Made by a program: the position numbers and the translations under genes. This document shows positions 10,529 through 20,903 of a stretch of DNA of 64,000 nt, in pieces; the first letter of the stretch is position 1; every line of letters begins with the position of its first letter. The notes under the pieces were generated by a model. The model was not told where the DNA came from. It did not search any database and was given only the letters and a program-made list of their open reading frames with translations. Source of the stretch: Catonia carolina (lineage: Eukaryota > Arthropoda > Insecta > Hemiptera > Achilidae); NCBI GenBank assembly GCA_035578175.1, contig JAQMRL010000008.1, positions 5,990,883-6,054,882 on the forward strand. The letters are read 5' to 3'.

Positions 10529-11433
10529 ATCTGGTGTGAAACACTCACACAACTTTCTCTTGCCAATGCAAATAATTAACAATAAACCTAACATTAGTAA
10601 TAAAACATTAGAAATAAGCACACAAGCTAACCTCAAAAAACATTAGTGAAATACACAAAATTAAAATCGACCTCAGTTTGGCTTAAAACTACGGAAAATC
10701 ACTCTTTCACGCTAAACTAGGCTCTGTAGAGAAAAATGTTCTAAATAAAAGTTGCAGATCTTTTAATTTTCTATAATTTCGATTATATACACTTTTATTA
10801 TAAAATGCATACTAAGGCCGAAATCTTAAAAAAATCGATTTTCTCACGTTTTCGTGAGAAAAAAACAGAAAATTGCTAATTACTGCTAAACTAAGCGTTA
10901 TACAAAAAATGTTTGAAATAAAAGTTGTAGGTTTTTAAATTCTCTACAACTTTTATTATATACATTTTTGCTCTAAATTGCATATTAAAGCCGTAATCTT
11001 AAAAAAACTATGTTTCTACGTAAAAACAGCCTCACCAAGAATTTCAGCAAACATGACGCCTACCCTATCTTGTAGAGAATAAAAAATTGAGTAAACCAGG
11101 CGATTTTTAAAAAAATCGTAGGACCAGTTTTTGAGAAAATCGCAAAAAAGTGAAAAATTACACGAATAAACTACTACTTCTGGTTGACCGATTTTGATGA
11201 AAATGTTCGTGTCGGGTCCGGTAGTGGTATGTAACTTAAGTTTCAAGTTTCAAGTTCGTACGATGTTCCGTTCTTGAGATATTCTGTTCACACACAGACC
11301 AATCGCTAAAAACATATTTTTTGGGTTCCAGGGGGTCTGAAAACGTATAGATCCGGTGAAAACTCGACTTCGAAAAATCGACATGAAAACAATACTTTCC
11401 TTCCTATATATTCATATAGGCAAGAGAAAGTAA
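10529..11433 (+). mobile_element. HINE copy 6
   Basis: A near-complete copy with the start hairpin at about 10531 and the closing 13-mer at about 11419-11431. It has no long (CA)n tract (only ACACACAGACC), so the microsatellite is variable within the family. Confidence 0.9.
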
Positions 11434-11626
11434 ATAAAAAAAATAAAAAAAATGTTATTTATTATTCTAAATTAAAATCTAATATTTATGTAAAATAAAT
11501 TAAATAAATTTAAAATTGTTTACAACAATGGAAAGTTTAAAAAAGGAAAAAGAATAAAAATTGAGTCGGTAGTTGGTTACCGGTATGTGCAGTTGAGTTT
11601 TTATTTGTTCTTAATAAATAATTATA

Positions 11627-12565
11627 GGGTGATTCAAAAAGAGCGCCGGTTTTTAAACGGCTGGTAAATTTTTGTTTATCGGTTGGCAACATTGTTTGAC
11701 GTCATTTCTATTTCGGAGAACATTCCGATTGACGATTCAGTTGTAGTTTCTCTTGTTCGCAGTGTAATACTCTCGCAGTCTCTGTCTAACCATGGAGAAG
11801 TTTACTATTGCGCAACGAGTGTTAATCGTCAAAACATTTTACCAGAGTGGAGAGAGTTATGCGGCTACTGTCAGGCGACTTCGCGGTACTCTAGGACGTA
11901 TGAAGCACCGAATGAATCAACAGTTCGCACGCTCATGAAAAAGTTTTTTGAGACGGGTTCAACAGTCGACCTTAAAAGTTCTGGACGTTGTCGTTCTGGC
12001 CGAACTGAGCAGAACGTTGCGTTGGTTCGTGAGTGTGGCTGTTAGCCCAGCAAAATCAATACGTCGCCGTTCTCAACAATTGGGTTTAAGATGTTCTTCT
12101 GCACGGAGAATTCTTCGGTACGATCTCCAATATCACCCGTATAAAATTCAGTTGACGCAACATTTGAAAGTGGCAGACCACCAGAAGAGACGACAGTTTG
12201 TTGACTGGGTATTGAGAAAACGGCAGGATGATGACACCTTCGCAAACAAAATCATTTTCAGTGATGAGGCGCACTTCCACTTAAACGGTTTTGTTAATAA
12301 ACAGAACTGCCGTATGTGGGGTTTAGAAAACCCCACATACGGAAACTTGTCCCACATAGTCGAAACTTGTCGTGCAGTAATATCCAATTTCATGGACAGA
12401 GTTGATGCGTGCCAGCGCAGTAGAGGAGGACACATGCATGACATCATTTTTCATACATAAAATCGGAAGGAAAGATGAACTTGTTGATGTATTTATTTTC
12501 AGTTTTTCAATAAAATAAATCTCTTAATTTGATATCTCAAAACCGGCGCTCTTTTTGAATCACCC
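11627..12565 (+). mobile_element. Internally deleted Tc1/mariner-type transposon
   Basis: The inverted ends read GGGTGATTCAAAAAGAGCGC, with TA on both sides (11625-26 and 12566-67). Coding remains start at about 11791: MEKFTIAQRVLIVKTFY, then an ETGST…GRCRSGRTEQN linker, a frame change near 12035, then RRSQQLGL, IFSDEAHFHLNGFVNKQNCR and, right after ENP, the distal words SRGGHMHDIIFHT. The first catalytic Asp (SDEAHF) is present, but the second and third Asp and the PPRSPDLTP block are missing, so an internal deletion joined the two parts. It cannot be an active transposase. Confidence 0.85.
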
Positions 12566-12588
12566 TATAGTTTAAAAGATCACGCTAC

Positions 12589-13504
12589 ACTGTCAACAAA
12601 CAAAAGCCACCTACTACAGGGTGCACGCTAGAGTCCCCGACTTTACGTATGTCGTATTCCTATTAAGTTAACTATTTTTTAAATTATAAGCACTTAAAGT
12701 ACTAAAAACATCTGTCATGATATGATGTAGGCCTAACAATTTCATTTATAAAAATACTTTTAAAAGTATTTTGTATTTAAATACTTTTGAAAGTATTTTG
12801 TTGTTACTTTTTAATCAGCGTGTAGGCTACACATTTTTATATAATGCGCATGCTCAGTGACGTCATTATTTGTTTACATTACGAGCAAACTAAGGCCGCT
12901 TCCTCACTTGTCGGTACGTTTTCGTTTCGAGCGGTTTGTTCGGTACGGAAAAAACCGCCACCTAATGTATTTCAATTGGTGCCACCTGACCTAGTCGGGA
13001 TGTGCGGTAGCGGGGCGGTAAGGTTTCGGTATACCGAGCCTCGGTAGAAATAGTCAGTCGCTTCTCGGTATTTACCGCAAGTAAAATGGCTGTTGAAAGG
13101 GATATTCACGTGATTTTGGTTTTAGAAATTGAAAAGTATCCTGCTTTATACAGCTTCTGATAAGTATGCTTTGACATCTTGTACATTGATTGAAATTTAT
13201 CGTCATCTTGTGAAAGTTCTTTAGCCGCAACAAATAATCGACAGTTAATATTTTTTTCTATATATGGATGTCTCCAGTAACGCTTTCTTTTACGCGAACG
13301 CGTATACAAATACATTAGGAAAATATGTTCTTCACTTGATGATGACATGTTTCCTCGACTGCACAAACAGTACTGCTCGTGATTATACCGACCAGTTAGG
13401 ACGTGAGGGACGTGAGGTATCGGTACCGACTCGGTAAAGCAGTAAATACCGATTATAGATACCGCACCGACAAGTGAGGAAGCGGCCTAAGAGAGGCTGG
13501 ACTG
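12589..13504. mobile_element. MITE-1 copy 2, host of a nested Harbinger element
   Basis: From CACTGTCAACAAACAAAAGC it matches copy 1, including the palindromic interior and the closing GAGAGGCTGGACTG + TA. It is interrupted at 12894-13487. Its left ~30 bp is missing beside the mariner at 11627-12565. Confidence 0.8.
12894..13487 (-). mobile_element. Harbinger (PIF) derivative, 594 bp, TAA target duplication
   Basis: The inverted ends read GGCCGCTTCCTCACTTGTCG, with TAA at 12891-12893 and 13488-13490, the 3-bp TWA-type target of PIF/Harbinger elements. On the reverse strand 13109-13366 encodes 85 residues with MSSSSEEHIFLMYLYTRSRK, RRYWRHPYI-like sequence (KRYWRHPYIEKN) and DDDKFQSMYKMS. This is the N-terminal region of HARBI1-like transposases (before the DDE domain). 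The catalytic part is deleted. Removing it restores an uninterrupted MITE-1 (AGCAAACTAAGAGAGG, as in copy 1). Confidence 0.85.
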
Positions 13505-13714
13505 TAGTTGGTTTGTATGATTGAACGTTCCTCATTATGCTCTCCTGAAATTGAAGTTGCCGAATAGATGATCCATCATAAACATTACTCCAAACACCTT
13601 ATAATCAACTGGTCACTCATATATTGCGTTGAGAAATTTAATCACGGGTCTAATTTCACAAATTTCGGCGTTCGCTATTTTCTTAAACATTATAAAGACT
13701 GAGTGAATGCACAC

Positions 13715-14415
13715 AGACAGCTTTTGAGCTTTTGAGGAGGACAAGGAGAAGGGGGAGAAGAGAAGAATGAGAACGATATGGTCCAGGAGGAAGAGGATGA
13801 CATGAAGTAGAAAGAGGAGGAGACACAGATGGGGAAAGAGGAAGAGGAGAAGGTAAGAAGGAGAAAATAGTGGAGGAAGAGAAGGAAGAGAAAAAAAGAA
13901 GAAGGATGAGGAAAAGAAGGAGGCGAAGGATAAGAAGAAAACAAAAAAGGAGGAGAAGAAGGGGGTTGGGAAAGGAAAATTAGGAGAAGAAAAATTAAAA
14001 GAAGGCGACGAAGAAGAAGAAGAAAGAGAAGGAAAAGAAGTAGAAAAAGGAGGAGGGGGAGAATGAGGATATGGAGAAGGAGGAAAAGGAGACAGAGGAG
14101 AAGACTAAGGAAAAAGAATAAACGGAGGAGGAAAGAAGGATAAGGATGAGAAAAGAACGATGAAGAGGAGAAGGCGAAAACGGAGGAAGAGAACGAAAAG
14201 AAGGGGAAGGGAATACAGAAGTAGAAGGAGAAGAAGAAAAAGGAACAGGAGACGAAGAGGAAGATAAGAAATATAAAAAGGAGGAGAATGATGAGAATGT
14301 GAAGAAGAAGAAGAAAAGGAAAAGGAGGAGGCGGAAAATAATGCTGAAGAGAGGAGGAGCAAAAAAGGAGAAGGATGACAAAAAGAAAAACGAGGAGGAA
14401 TAAGGAGGAGTGGGG
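13715..14415. repeat. ~700-bp polypurine (GA-rich) tract
   Basis: The + strand is almost only A and G for about 700 bases, mainly irregular GGA/GAA/AAG words with scattered T and C. The reverse-strand Ser/Phe/Leu-rich open frames are an effect of stop-free polypyrimidine sequence, not genes. It lies within the first visible intron. Confidence 0.95.
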
Positions 14416-14903
14416 GAGTGAAATAGTTAAATAAGCTGTTTTATGAAATTTGTCAACCTGCAGATTGTCTTGTGCGTGGACTTATTAATATACGGTATTA
14501 TTTCAAATTTTGATGTACTTTAATTTATTGCTACGAAGAAGTATTTATGTATGATGAAAAAAATAAGTCACATCATTATTATTAATTTATAAAACTTGTT
14601 CTACTATCGAAGATTCTGGCTTTAGTTCAGCAGTAGAGGATGCATGTAGAGGTGCATTACTGACTGATATACAGAGGCAGTCAGGCTTTCCTTGTTTCTG
14701 CACTACCTAATTATAATGAAAAAACAGGGGAAAAAATAAGATTTAAATTCAAGGACGCGAAATAATAATCAAGTTCGTGTGCCAAATGTAATAGGCTTGT
14801 ATTATTTGTAATTTTATAATTCAATTATTTTTTCTTGTAGGAATGAATAGTTTTAAATAAATTACTTTGTGAATGATAGATACTTTTTTACGTTTATGTA
14901 GTA
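14416..14903. other. Unassigned intronic DNA
   Basis: AT-rich sequence with no recognised gene or repeat partner before the HINE copy at 14904. Confidence 0.3.
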
Positions 14904-15027
14904 CCTATATGAATATATAGGAAGGAAAGTATTGTTTTCATGTCGATTTTTCAAAATTGAGTTTGCACCGTATCTACACGTTTTCAGACCTCCTGAACCC
15001 AAAAAACATGTTTTTAGCGATTGGTCT

Positions 15028-15058
<31 letters not shown>

Positions 15059-15830
15059 CGAGAACAGAATATCTCAAGAACGGAACATTGTACGAGCTTG
15101 AAACTTGAAACTTTAGTTACATACCACTACCGGACGCGACACGAACATTTTCATCAAAATCTGTCACCGGAAGTTTATTCGTGTGATTTTTCACTTTTTT
15201 CAATTTTCTCAAAAACTGGTCCTACGATTTTTTTAAAAATCGCCTGGTTTACTCATTTTTTATGCTCTACAAGATAGGGTAGGAACCATGTTTGCTGAAA
15301 TTCTCGGTGAGGCTGTTTTTCGCAAAACAATTGCTTTTTAAGATTACGGCTTTGATATGCATTTAAGTGTAAAAATGTATATAATAAAAGTTGTAGAAAA
15401 TTTAAAATCCTACATCTTTTATTTCAAACATTTTTTTGTATAATGCTTAGTTTAGCGGTAATTAGCGATTTTCTGTTTTTTCTCCCGAAAACGTGAAAAA
15501 TCAATTTTTTTAAGATTTTGGCCTTAGTATGCATTTTACGACTAAAGTGTATATAATCAAATTTATACGAAATTAAAAGATCTACAACTTTTATTTAAAA
15601 TATTTTTCTCTTCAGTGCCAAGTTTAGCGTGAAAGAGTGATTTTCCGTATTTGTAAGCCAAACTGATGTTGATTTTCATTTTGCGTCTTTCACTCATGAT
15701 TAAAATTAGGTTATATTATTGAGGTTAGTTGTTTGTTTATTTCTAATGTTTTACTACTAATGTTAGGTTTATTGTTAATTATTTGCATTGGCAAGAGAAA
15801 GTTGTGTTAGTGTTTCAGACCAGATTTTTT
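14904..15830 (-). mobile_element. HINE copy 7, reverse orientation
   Basis: It begins CCTATATGAATATATAGG (5' 13-mer lost), has (TG)n then (CG)n at 15025-15060, and ends GGCAAGAGAAAGT followed by a weakened hairpin (GTGTTAGTGTTTCAGAC) and CAGATTTTT. Confidence 0.85.
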
Positions 15831-16158
15831 TTTAGATGAAATGATTTAGGAGTGTGGGATTATGAATAATCCAGCTGTATTATTTATTTACTTAAAGTTA
15901 AGTCAAGTACATGGTCATTAAAGATTTAAGTGATTTATAAAACACTAGAGATTGTTAGTCACAAACGATTGTATTGAATTCATTTATAGAAGATTTAAAT
16001 TTACACACAAATTAAATTAGTCATTATTCCAGAAAGCCTTTTAAGTCAAAACTTAACAATTTTTTCTTCAGTATATTTAAGGACTAACTGAATGAATATA
16101 ACACTAAGAAAAGTCTTATCCTTAAAGATGTTAAGTGCTTCCTTCTAAGAAAAAAAAA
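15831..16158. other. Unassigned intronic DNA
   Basis: No gene or repeat partner recognised. Confidence 0.3.
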
Positions 16159-17275
16159 ATCTGGTGTGAAACACTCACACGACTATCTCATGCCAATGCA
16201 GATAATGGACAATGTAACCTTTTTTTTTGTAATCGCTAATGTGTGTACGTTGCAATCTGTTCAATTCAGAACAATAAGCAACCCCATGAACCAATAAGAT
16301 GAGGATGATGTGTATGACGTGTAAATCAGCTGTAGTCTTGTGCAAACCCAGGCCGACTATTCCTGAGAGAGTATGGTTAATTAAACCACAACCATCAAAG
16401 TGCACCGGTAACCTCTGGCTAGCATTCAAATCCGTATAAAAGTAACCAACTCTACTAGGATTTGAACCAGGAACCTTCATCTCTGAAAATCAGCTGTTAA
16501 ACAGTTGATTTTGGCGACGACTTTACCTCTAGACCAACCCGGTGGGTTCAATGTAACCTAGCATTAATAATAAAACATTAGAAATGAATAAAAAACTAAC
16601 CTCAATAAACATAATCTTATTTTAATCATGAGTGAATGAAACAAAATTAAAATCAACCTGTTTGGCTTAAATATGGAAAATCACTCTTTCACGCTAAACT
16701 AAGCTCTGTAGAGAAAACTTCTTCAAATAAAAGTTGTAGATCTGTCAATTTCCTATAAATTTGATTATACACTTTTGTTGTTAAATACATACTAAGGCAG
16801 AAATTTTAAAAGAAAATAAAAATGTTTTATACATTTTCGTAAAAAAACAGAAAATCGCTAATTACCGCTAAACTAAGCGTTATGCAAAAAAGTTTGAAAT
16901 AAAAGTAGTAGGATTTTAAATTCTCTACAACTTTTATTATATACATTTTTGCGCTTAAATGTATATGAAGGTCGCAATCTTCAAAATTCATTTTATTTTA
17001 CGAGATGTAGTAAATGAGGCGATTTTTAAAAAAATCGTAGGAGCCGTTTTTGAAAAAATCGCAAAAAAGTGAAAATGACTCATAAACTAATATTACTTCC
17101 GGTTGACCAATTTTGATGAAAATGTTCGCGTTGGGTCCTCTAGTAGTAACTAACTTAAGTTTTAAGTTTCAACTTCGTACGAAGTTCCGTTCTTGAGATA
17201 TTTTGTTCACACACAGACCAATCACTAAAAACATGTTTTTTGGGTTCAGGGGGTCTGAAAACGAGTAGACCCGAC
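16159..17275 (+). mobile_element. HINE copy 8, split by SINE-B
   Basis: The start hairpin is at 16164, the SINE-B insertion at 16221-16548, and the body then runs to AAAACGAGTAGACCCG at about 17275. The closing 13-mer is missing; instead about 50 bp of HINE sequence in the opposite orientation follows (GGTCAACCGGAAGTAGTAG at about 17300). Confidence 0.8.
16221..16548 (-). mobile_element. SINE-B copy 2 with 11-bp TSD
   Basis: CAATGTAACCT at 16210-16220 and 16549-16559 flanks a full 328-bp copy in reverse orientation: T-rich tail, body, B box complement GGATTTGAACC, and the AACCCGGTGGG head end. It is the clearest full-length copy of the family. Confidence 0.85.
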
Positions 17276-17374
17276 AAGAACATTTTCGTGAAAAGCGGTC
17301 AACCGGAAGTAGTAGTTTATTTGTGTCTTAGTAGTTGTTTATACAAAGTTTCTTCATTGGGAGGTTTCTTCACA

Positions 17375-17510
17375 CATGAGAAATACAATCAAAAAATTTA
17401 AATTACACATTTACACATTGTGTAAATGTGTAAAAAAATTTTAAACGTGAGAGATACAATCAAAAAATTTACTCTCACACATGAGAGATACAATCAAAAA
17501 ATTTTATTAT
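17375..17510. repeat. Short tandem repeat
   Basis: GAGAGATACAATCAAAAAAT and close variants recur three times at about 25-60-bp spacing, with a small palindrome between them (ACACATTTACACATTGTGTA). No function is apparent. Confidence 0.7.
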
Positions 17511-17652
17511 TTTTTTACAATAGACTATAAATTATGCTGCCATAAAAAATTTGTCAATTTTAACCCATCCGCCTTTTTTAAACGTTGCAATGATGAGAAA
17601 TATTATTGGCTTTTTATGCTAGCCTACTTTATTTGGTATAACTAACTCCTTT

Positions 17653-18051
17653 GCCCATAACGGGCAGGTGGAGTGTTAAATTAATTGCACTCGATCTGTT
17701 GGTTCCAGGGCTACAAAAATAGTTCTGTTTCTTATCACATAATCAGCCAATTATATGACGAAATATTTAAGAAAAGAAGAGGTAGAAGTATAAAAAGACA
17801 CTAGTCACACAGTTATCTCCTCTGAGAGTAATGAATTTTATTATACAGCCATACCCAGTGGTAAATGAAGTGAAGATGTCATTTGCAGGGTGGAAAGTGA
17901 GTGCTTTTCGAAGGGCTTGGCATGCTGATAAGCATACTCTTTCAACTCAGTGAGGAAGACAATAGTAAACCAGCACACTCCTTATTTTTACTTAGTTAAA
18001 CCTCTACAGGTTTAAACCAAACTTTTCGGCTGTTGACCTGAAACAACAACT
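17653..18051 (+). mobile_element. SINE-A copy 1 (family definition)
   Basis: SINE-A is a ~395-bp repeat with about 20 copies here. It starts GCCCATAACGGGCAGGTGGA, contains AGGTAGAGGTGTAAAAGACA and ATGAATTTCATTATACAGCC, and ends GGTTCAAACCAGCCTTTTGG, then CTGATGACCTAAACAAC and an (AAC)n tail. Insertions at 30081, 31728, 38318 and 43579 have 10-14-bp TSDs, and one is 5'-truncated, so it moves by retroposition. No tRNA-like 5' head is obvious. This copy is moderately diverged. The MNFIIQPDPVVNE-type open frames are simply this repeat. Confidence 0.85.
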
Positions 18052-18136
18052 AACCCTTATGATATTTTCAACCCCAATTATTGCACCTTCTCTGAGGCTT
18101 GTAGAGTAATAAAAAAGTAAAAGACTTGATGTATTG

Positions 18137-18375
18137 TTGTTTAGGTGATCAGCCAAAAGGTTGGTTTGAACCTCTAAAGCCTTTACCAAGTAAAACGAGG
18201 AGTTAATTGGTTTACAAACCTTCCTCACCGAGTTGAAAAGTATGCTTATCAGCACGCCAGGCTCTGTAAAAAGTATCTACTGTCCATCCTGAAAATGATA
18301 CCTTCACTTCATTCACCACAAAGTCTGAATGTATAATGAAATTCATTACTGTTAGAGGAGATAACTCTGACTAAA
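18137..18375 (-). mobile_element. SINE-A copy 2, inverted relative to copy 1
   Basis: Runs from GTTGTTTAGGTGATCAGCC to the GAGATAACTCTGA region, so the 5' third is missing. Together with copy 1 it makes a loose inverted pair. Confidence 0.75.
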
Positions 18376-18428
18376 GTATATTCTATAGAACTGTGCAGCA
18401 GATATAAACAGACTACGGTTTGAAATTA

Positions 18429-18701
18429 AATAGAGGTAGAGGTATAAAAGACACTAGTCACACAGTTACCTCCTCTGAGAGTAATGAATTTTATTATACA
18501 GCCAGACCCTGTGGTGAATAAAGTAAAGGTATCATTTGCAGGGTCCAAAGTGAGTACTTTTCAGGCCTGGTGTATTGATAAGCATACTCTTTTAACTCAG
18601 TGAGAAAGGCAATAGTAAACCACCTCACTCCTTTTACTTAGTTAAACCTCTAGAGGTTTAAACCACCCTTTTGGCTGTTGACCTAAAACGACAACTAACC
18701 C
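18429..18701 (+). mobile_element. SINE-A copy 3, 5'-truncated
   Basis: Starts at AGAGGTAGAGGTATAAAAGA and runs to GGCTGTTGACCTAAAACGAC. It is diverged, and its downstream flank (18720-18874) recurs at 20652-20780. Confidence 0.75.
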
Positions 18702-18719
18702 CTATGCACCAACTCATTC

Positions 18720-18874
18720 CGCGTTATCAAAAACATACATATACCTTGTATGTTTTACAAGTTTTACCTGATAAGCAAAGAACATTTTTTGTTACTCGAA
18801 TGGATCAAGTAAAGTTCAATCACAATTTTAAAACATTTATGTTTTACCATGTTGCACGATTCCACGGGATAGAG
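18720..18874. repeat. Duplicated segment, occupied site (partner at 20652-20780)
   Basis: TTTTACCTGATAAGCAAAGA and TTTATGTTTTACCATGTTGC occur in both copies. After GGATAGAG this copy holds a hAT insertion; the partner does not. Beyond the insertion both continue with a SINE-A remnant (GTATA-GTGTCTTTTACACC). Confidence 0.8.
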
Positions 18875-19494
18875 CAGCGGTTCCCAAACTTCTATCTTTT
18901 ACGCCCTCTTTTGCCAAAAAGAAAACTTCTCACGCCCTCCCTTACACAACTTTATTGGGCAATGAAAAATCACGTATTACATTGAATAACCATACATTTA
19001 TTTTTTTATTTTTTGTAGCATTAGAAGTTGCAATTTAATTTTAACAAGAGACAAAATAAATCAGTGGATGGATGACCTTGCTTTTTTTTTTTTAATAAAG
19101 GTTGATTATTAGAAAGTGCACAACGTAAATCATTGATAAAACCAACATTGCACCGATGCTTTGTTTTTATTGTAACAAGTGCTGAAAACACTTTTTCGCA
19201 CAGATAGGTAATGATAAAGATAATTACAATTACTGCCGCTTGCTGTTATATACTGGGGTAAACATGGTAATACTTAACCCAAAGTGATGTTTTGTCAATT
19301 TTATCGAAATCGTTTTTCGCAGCAGAAACATTTTTTATTTCTTAAACTTGTTTTTTAAGTAATTCGAGCAGGAAGTCTATGTTGACACTGAAAGGATCCG
19401 TTATGGAGGGTAAAGCTATCTGGAAGTCCTGCGCCCCCTTGACGTGTCTTCACGCCTCCCTTGGGGGGCGCGCCCCCCACTTTGGGAACCGTTG
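18875..19494. mobile_element. hAT-type element (620 bp) with 8-bp TSD
   Basis: The ends are CAGCGGTTCCCAAACT and the inverse AGTTTGGGAACCGCTG-like (TTTGGGAACCGTTG), the typical hAT 'CAG-GGTTCCCAAA' terminus. GGATAGAG is duplicated at 18867-18874 and 19495-19502. Only scraps of coding sequence remain on the reverse strand (…NIDFLLELLKKQV), so it is non-autonomous. Confidence 0.85.
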
Positions 19495-19506
19495 GGATAG
19501 AGTATA

Positions 19507-19582
19507 GTGTCTTTTACACCTCTACCTCTTCTGTTGTTAAATACTTCAGTCATATAATTAGGTGATTATGTGATAAGAAAGG
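19507..19582 (-). mobile_element. SINE-A fragment
   Basis: TGTCTTTTACACCTCTACCTC through ATGTGATAAGAAA matches the 5' half of SINE-A in reverse. The same fragment follows the partner segment at 20787. Confidence 0.75.
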
Positions 19583-19729
19583 ATGTAAAAGGATGCGTAA
19601 TCATGTTTCATTCTACCAACGCCTTCAGTCAAAACATCCGGTGACAGACCGGAAGGTTTTTAATAGGACTACTCTGTGAATTCTTTCTACTGATACTGTA
19701 GTTTTTTGTATTTAGTAGGCTATACGAGT

Positions 19730-20652
19730 TGTGGCTATTAAATAACGAGACTGACGTTGTAAAAATTTTTTTTTTACTTTATACATAATCACTTATTGTC
19801 ACCTTCAATATACACTCCTTCTCTATCCCTACAACGCTCCATGCGAATTTTCCATTGTTGGAAACAGTGCTGGAAGTCATCTTCTGTCAGCTCCTTCAGG
19901 ACACATGCCGCTTTCTCTTTTACAGCTTCCACAGACTCAAATCTTGTCCCATTTAATGCAGATTTCACCTTAGGGAACAGGTAAAAGTCATATGGTGCAA
20001 GATCTGGTGAATAAGGTGGATGTTCTAACACTGAGATGCTGTACTTGGCTAGGAATCTCTTGGCAGATAACACGGAATGAGCTGGCACATTGTCTTGGTG
20101 GAGAACCCATAATTTGTCCTTCCACATTTCGGGCCATTTTTTCCTTACTCTTTGATATAGTTTAGAAAGTATGTCAAGGTAGTCATATTGATTAATTGTT
20201 TGACCTTCTGGAACCCAGTGAAGGTACATAATCCTATGGATATAAAAGAAAAACAATCATCATTAGTTTAAATTTTGACTTGCTCATTCGAGCTTTTTTG
20301 GCTCTCGGTGAAGTTCAGCTCTTCCAGTGCATTGATTGGCGCTTCGTTTCCAGATCATAAGTAAAAAACCACATTTCATCACATGTTATTATCTTCTACC
20401 TGTTCCCTAAGGTGAAATCTGCATTAAAAGCGACAAGATTTGAGTCTGTGGAAGGTGTAAAAGAGAAAGCGGCATGTGTCCTGAAGGAGCTGACAGAAGA
20501 TGACTTCCAGAACTGTTTCCAACAATGGAAAATTTGCATGGAGCGTTGTATGGATAGAGAAGAAGTGTATATTGAAGGTGACAATAAGTGATTATGTAAA
20601 AAATAAAAATGAACTTTTTTAAAACGTCAGTCTCATTATTTAATAGTCACAC
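19730..20652 (-). mobile_element. mariner fold-back element with duplicated inverted 3' ends
   Basis: The outer ends match as inverted repeats (GTGGCTATTAAATAACGAG / CTCATTATTTAATAGTCACAC) and extend about 250 bp inward (19735-19985 against 20400-20650). On the reverse strand 19789-20256 encodes a mariner transposase C-terminal half: HQDNVPAHS, HPPYSPDLAPYDFYLFPKVK (the D34D pair) and a tail ending EGVYIEGDNK. Upstream, TCDEMWFFTYD-type sequence with the first Asp is frame-shifted. The expected 5' half is replaced by a second, inverted copy of the 3' end (20396-20584 reads the same tail on the other strand). It is not autonomous. Confidence 0.85.
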
Positions 20653-20780
20653 CTTATATGTTTAACAAGTTTTACCTGATAAGCAAAGAACATTTTTTGT
20701 TACTCGAATGGATCATGTAAAAAGTTCAATCGCAATTTCAATGCATTTATGTTTTACCATGTTGCACAGTTCCATGGGAT
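20652..20780. repeat. Duplicated segment, empty hAT site
   Basis: Partner of 18720-18874. It reads straight through CATGGGATAGAGTATACTGTC with no insertion at GGATAGAG, as expected for the pre-integration site. Confidence 0.8.
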
Positions 20781-20903
20781 AGAGTATACTGTCTTTTACA
20801 CCTCTACCTCATCTGTTGTTAAATACTTCAGTTATATAATTAGGTGATTATGTGATGAGAAACTCAACTATTTTTTGTAGCCTTGGAACTAGCAAATTAA
20901 GTA

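Noticed and set aside
13690..14381. Long Ser/Phe/Leu-rich open frames on the reverse strand
   Set aside because: They are a consequence of the polypurine tract; no domain, no start context, and overlapping frames are equally open.
17375..17510. CRISPR-like array
   Set aside because: Only three irregular, imperfect units with no uniform spacers, in eukaryotic DNA.
18671..18985. 104-aa open frame
   Set aside because: It spans a SINE-A end, a duplicated segment and the start of a hAT element, so it is a chance fusion.
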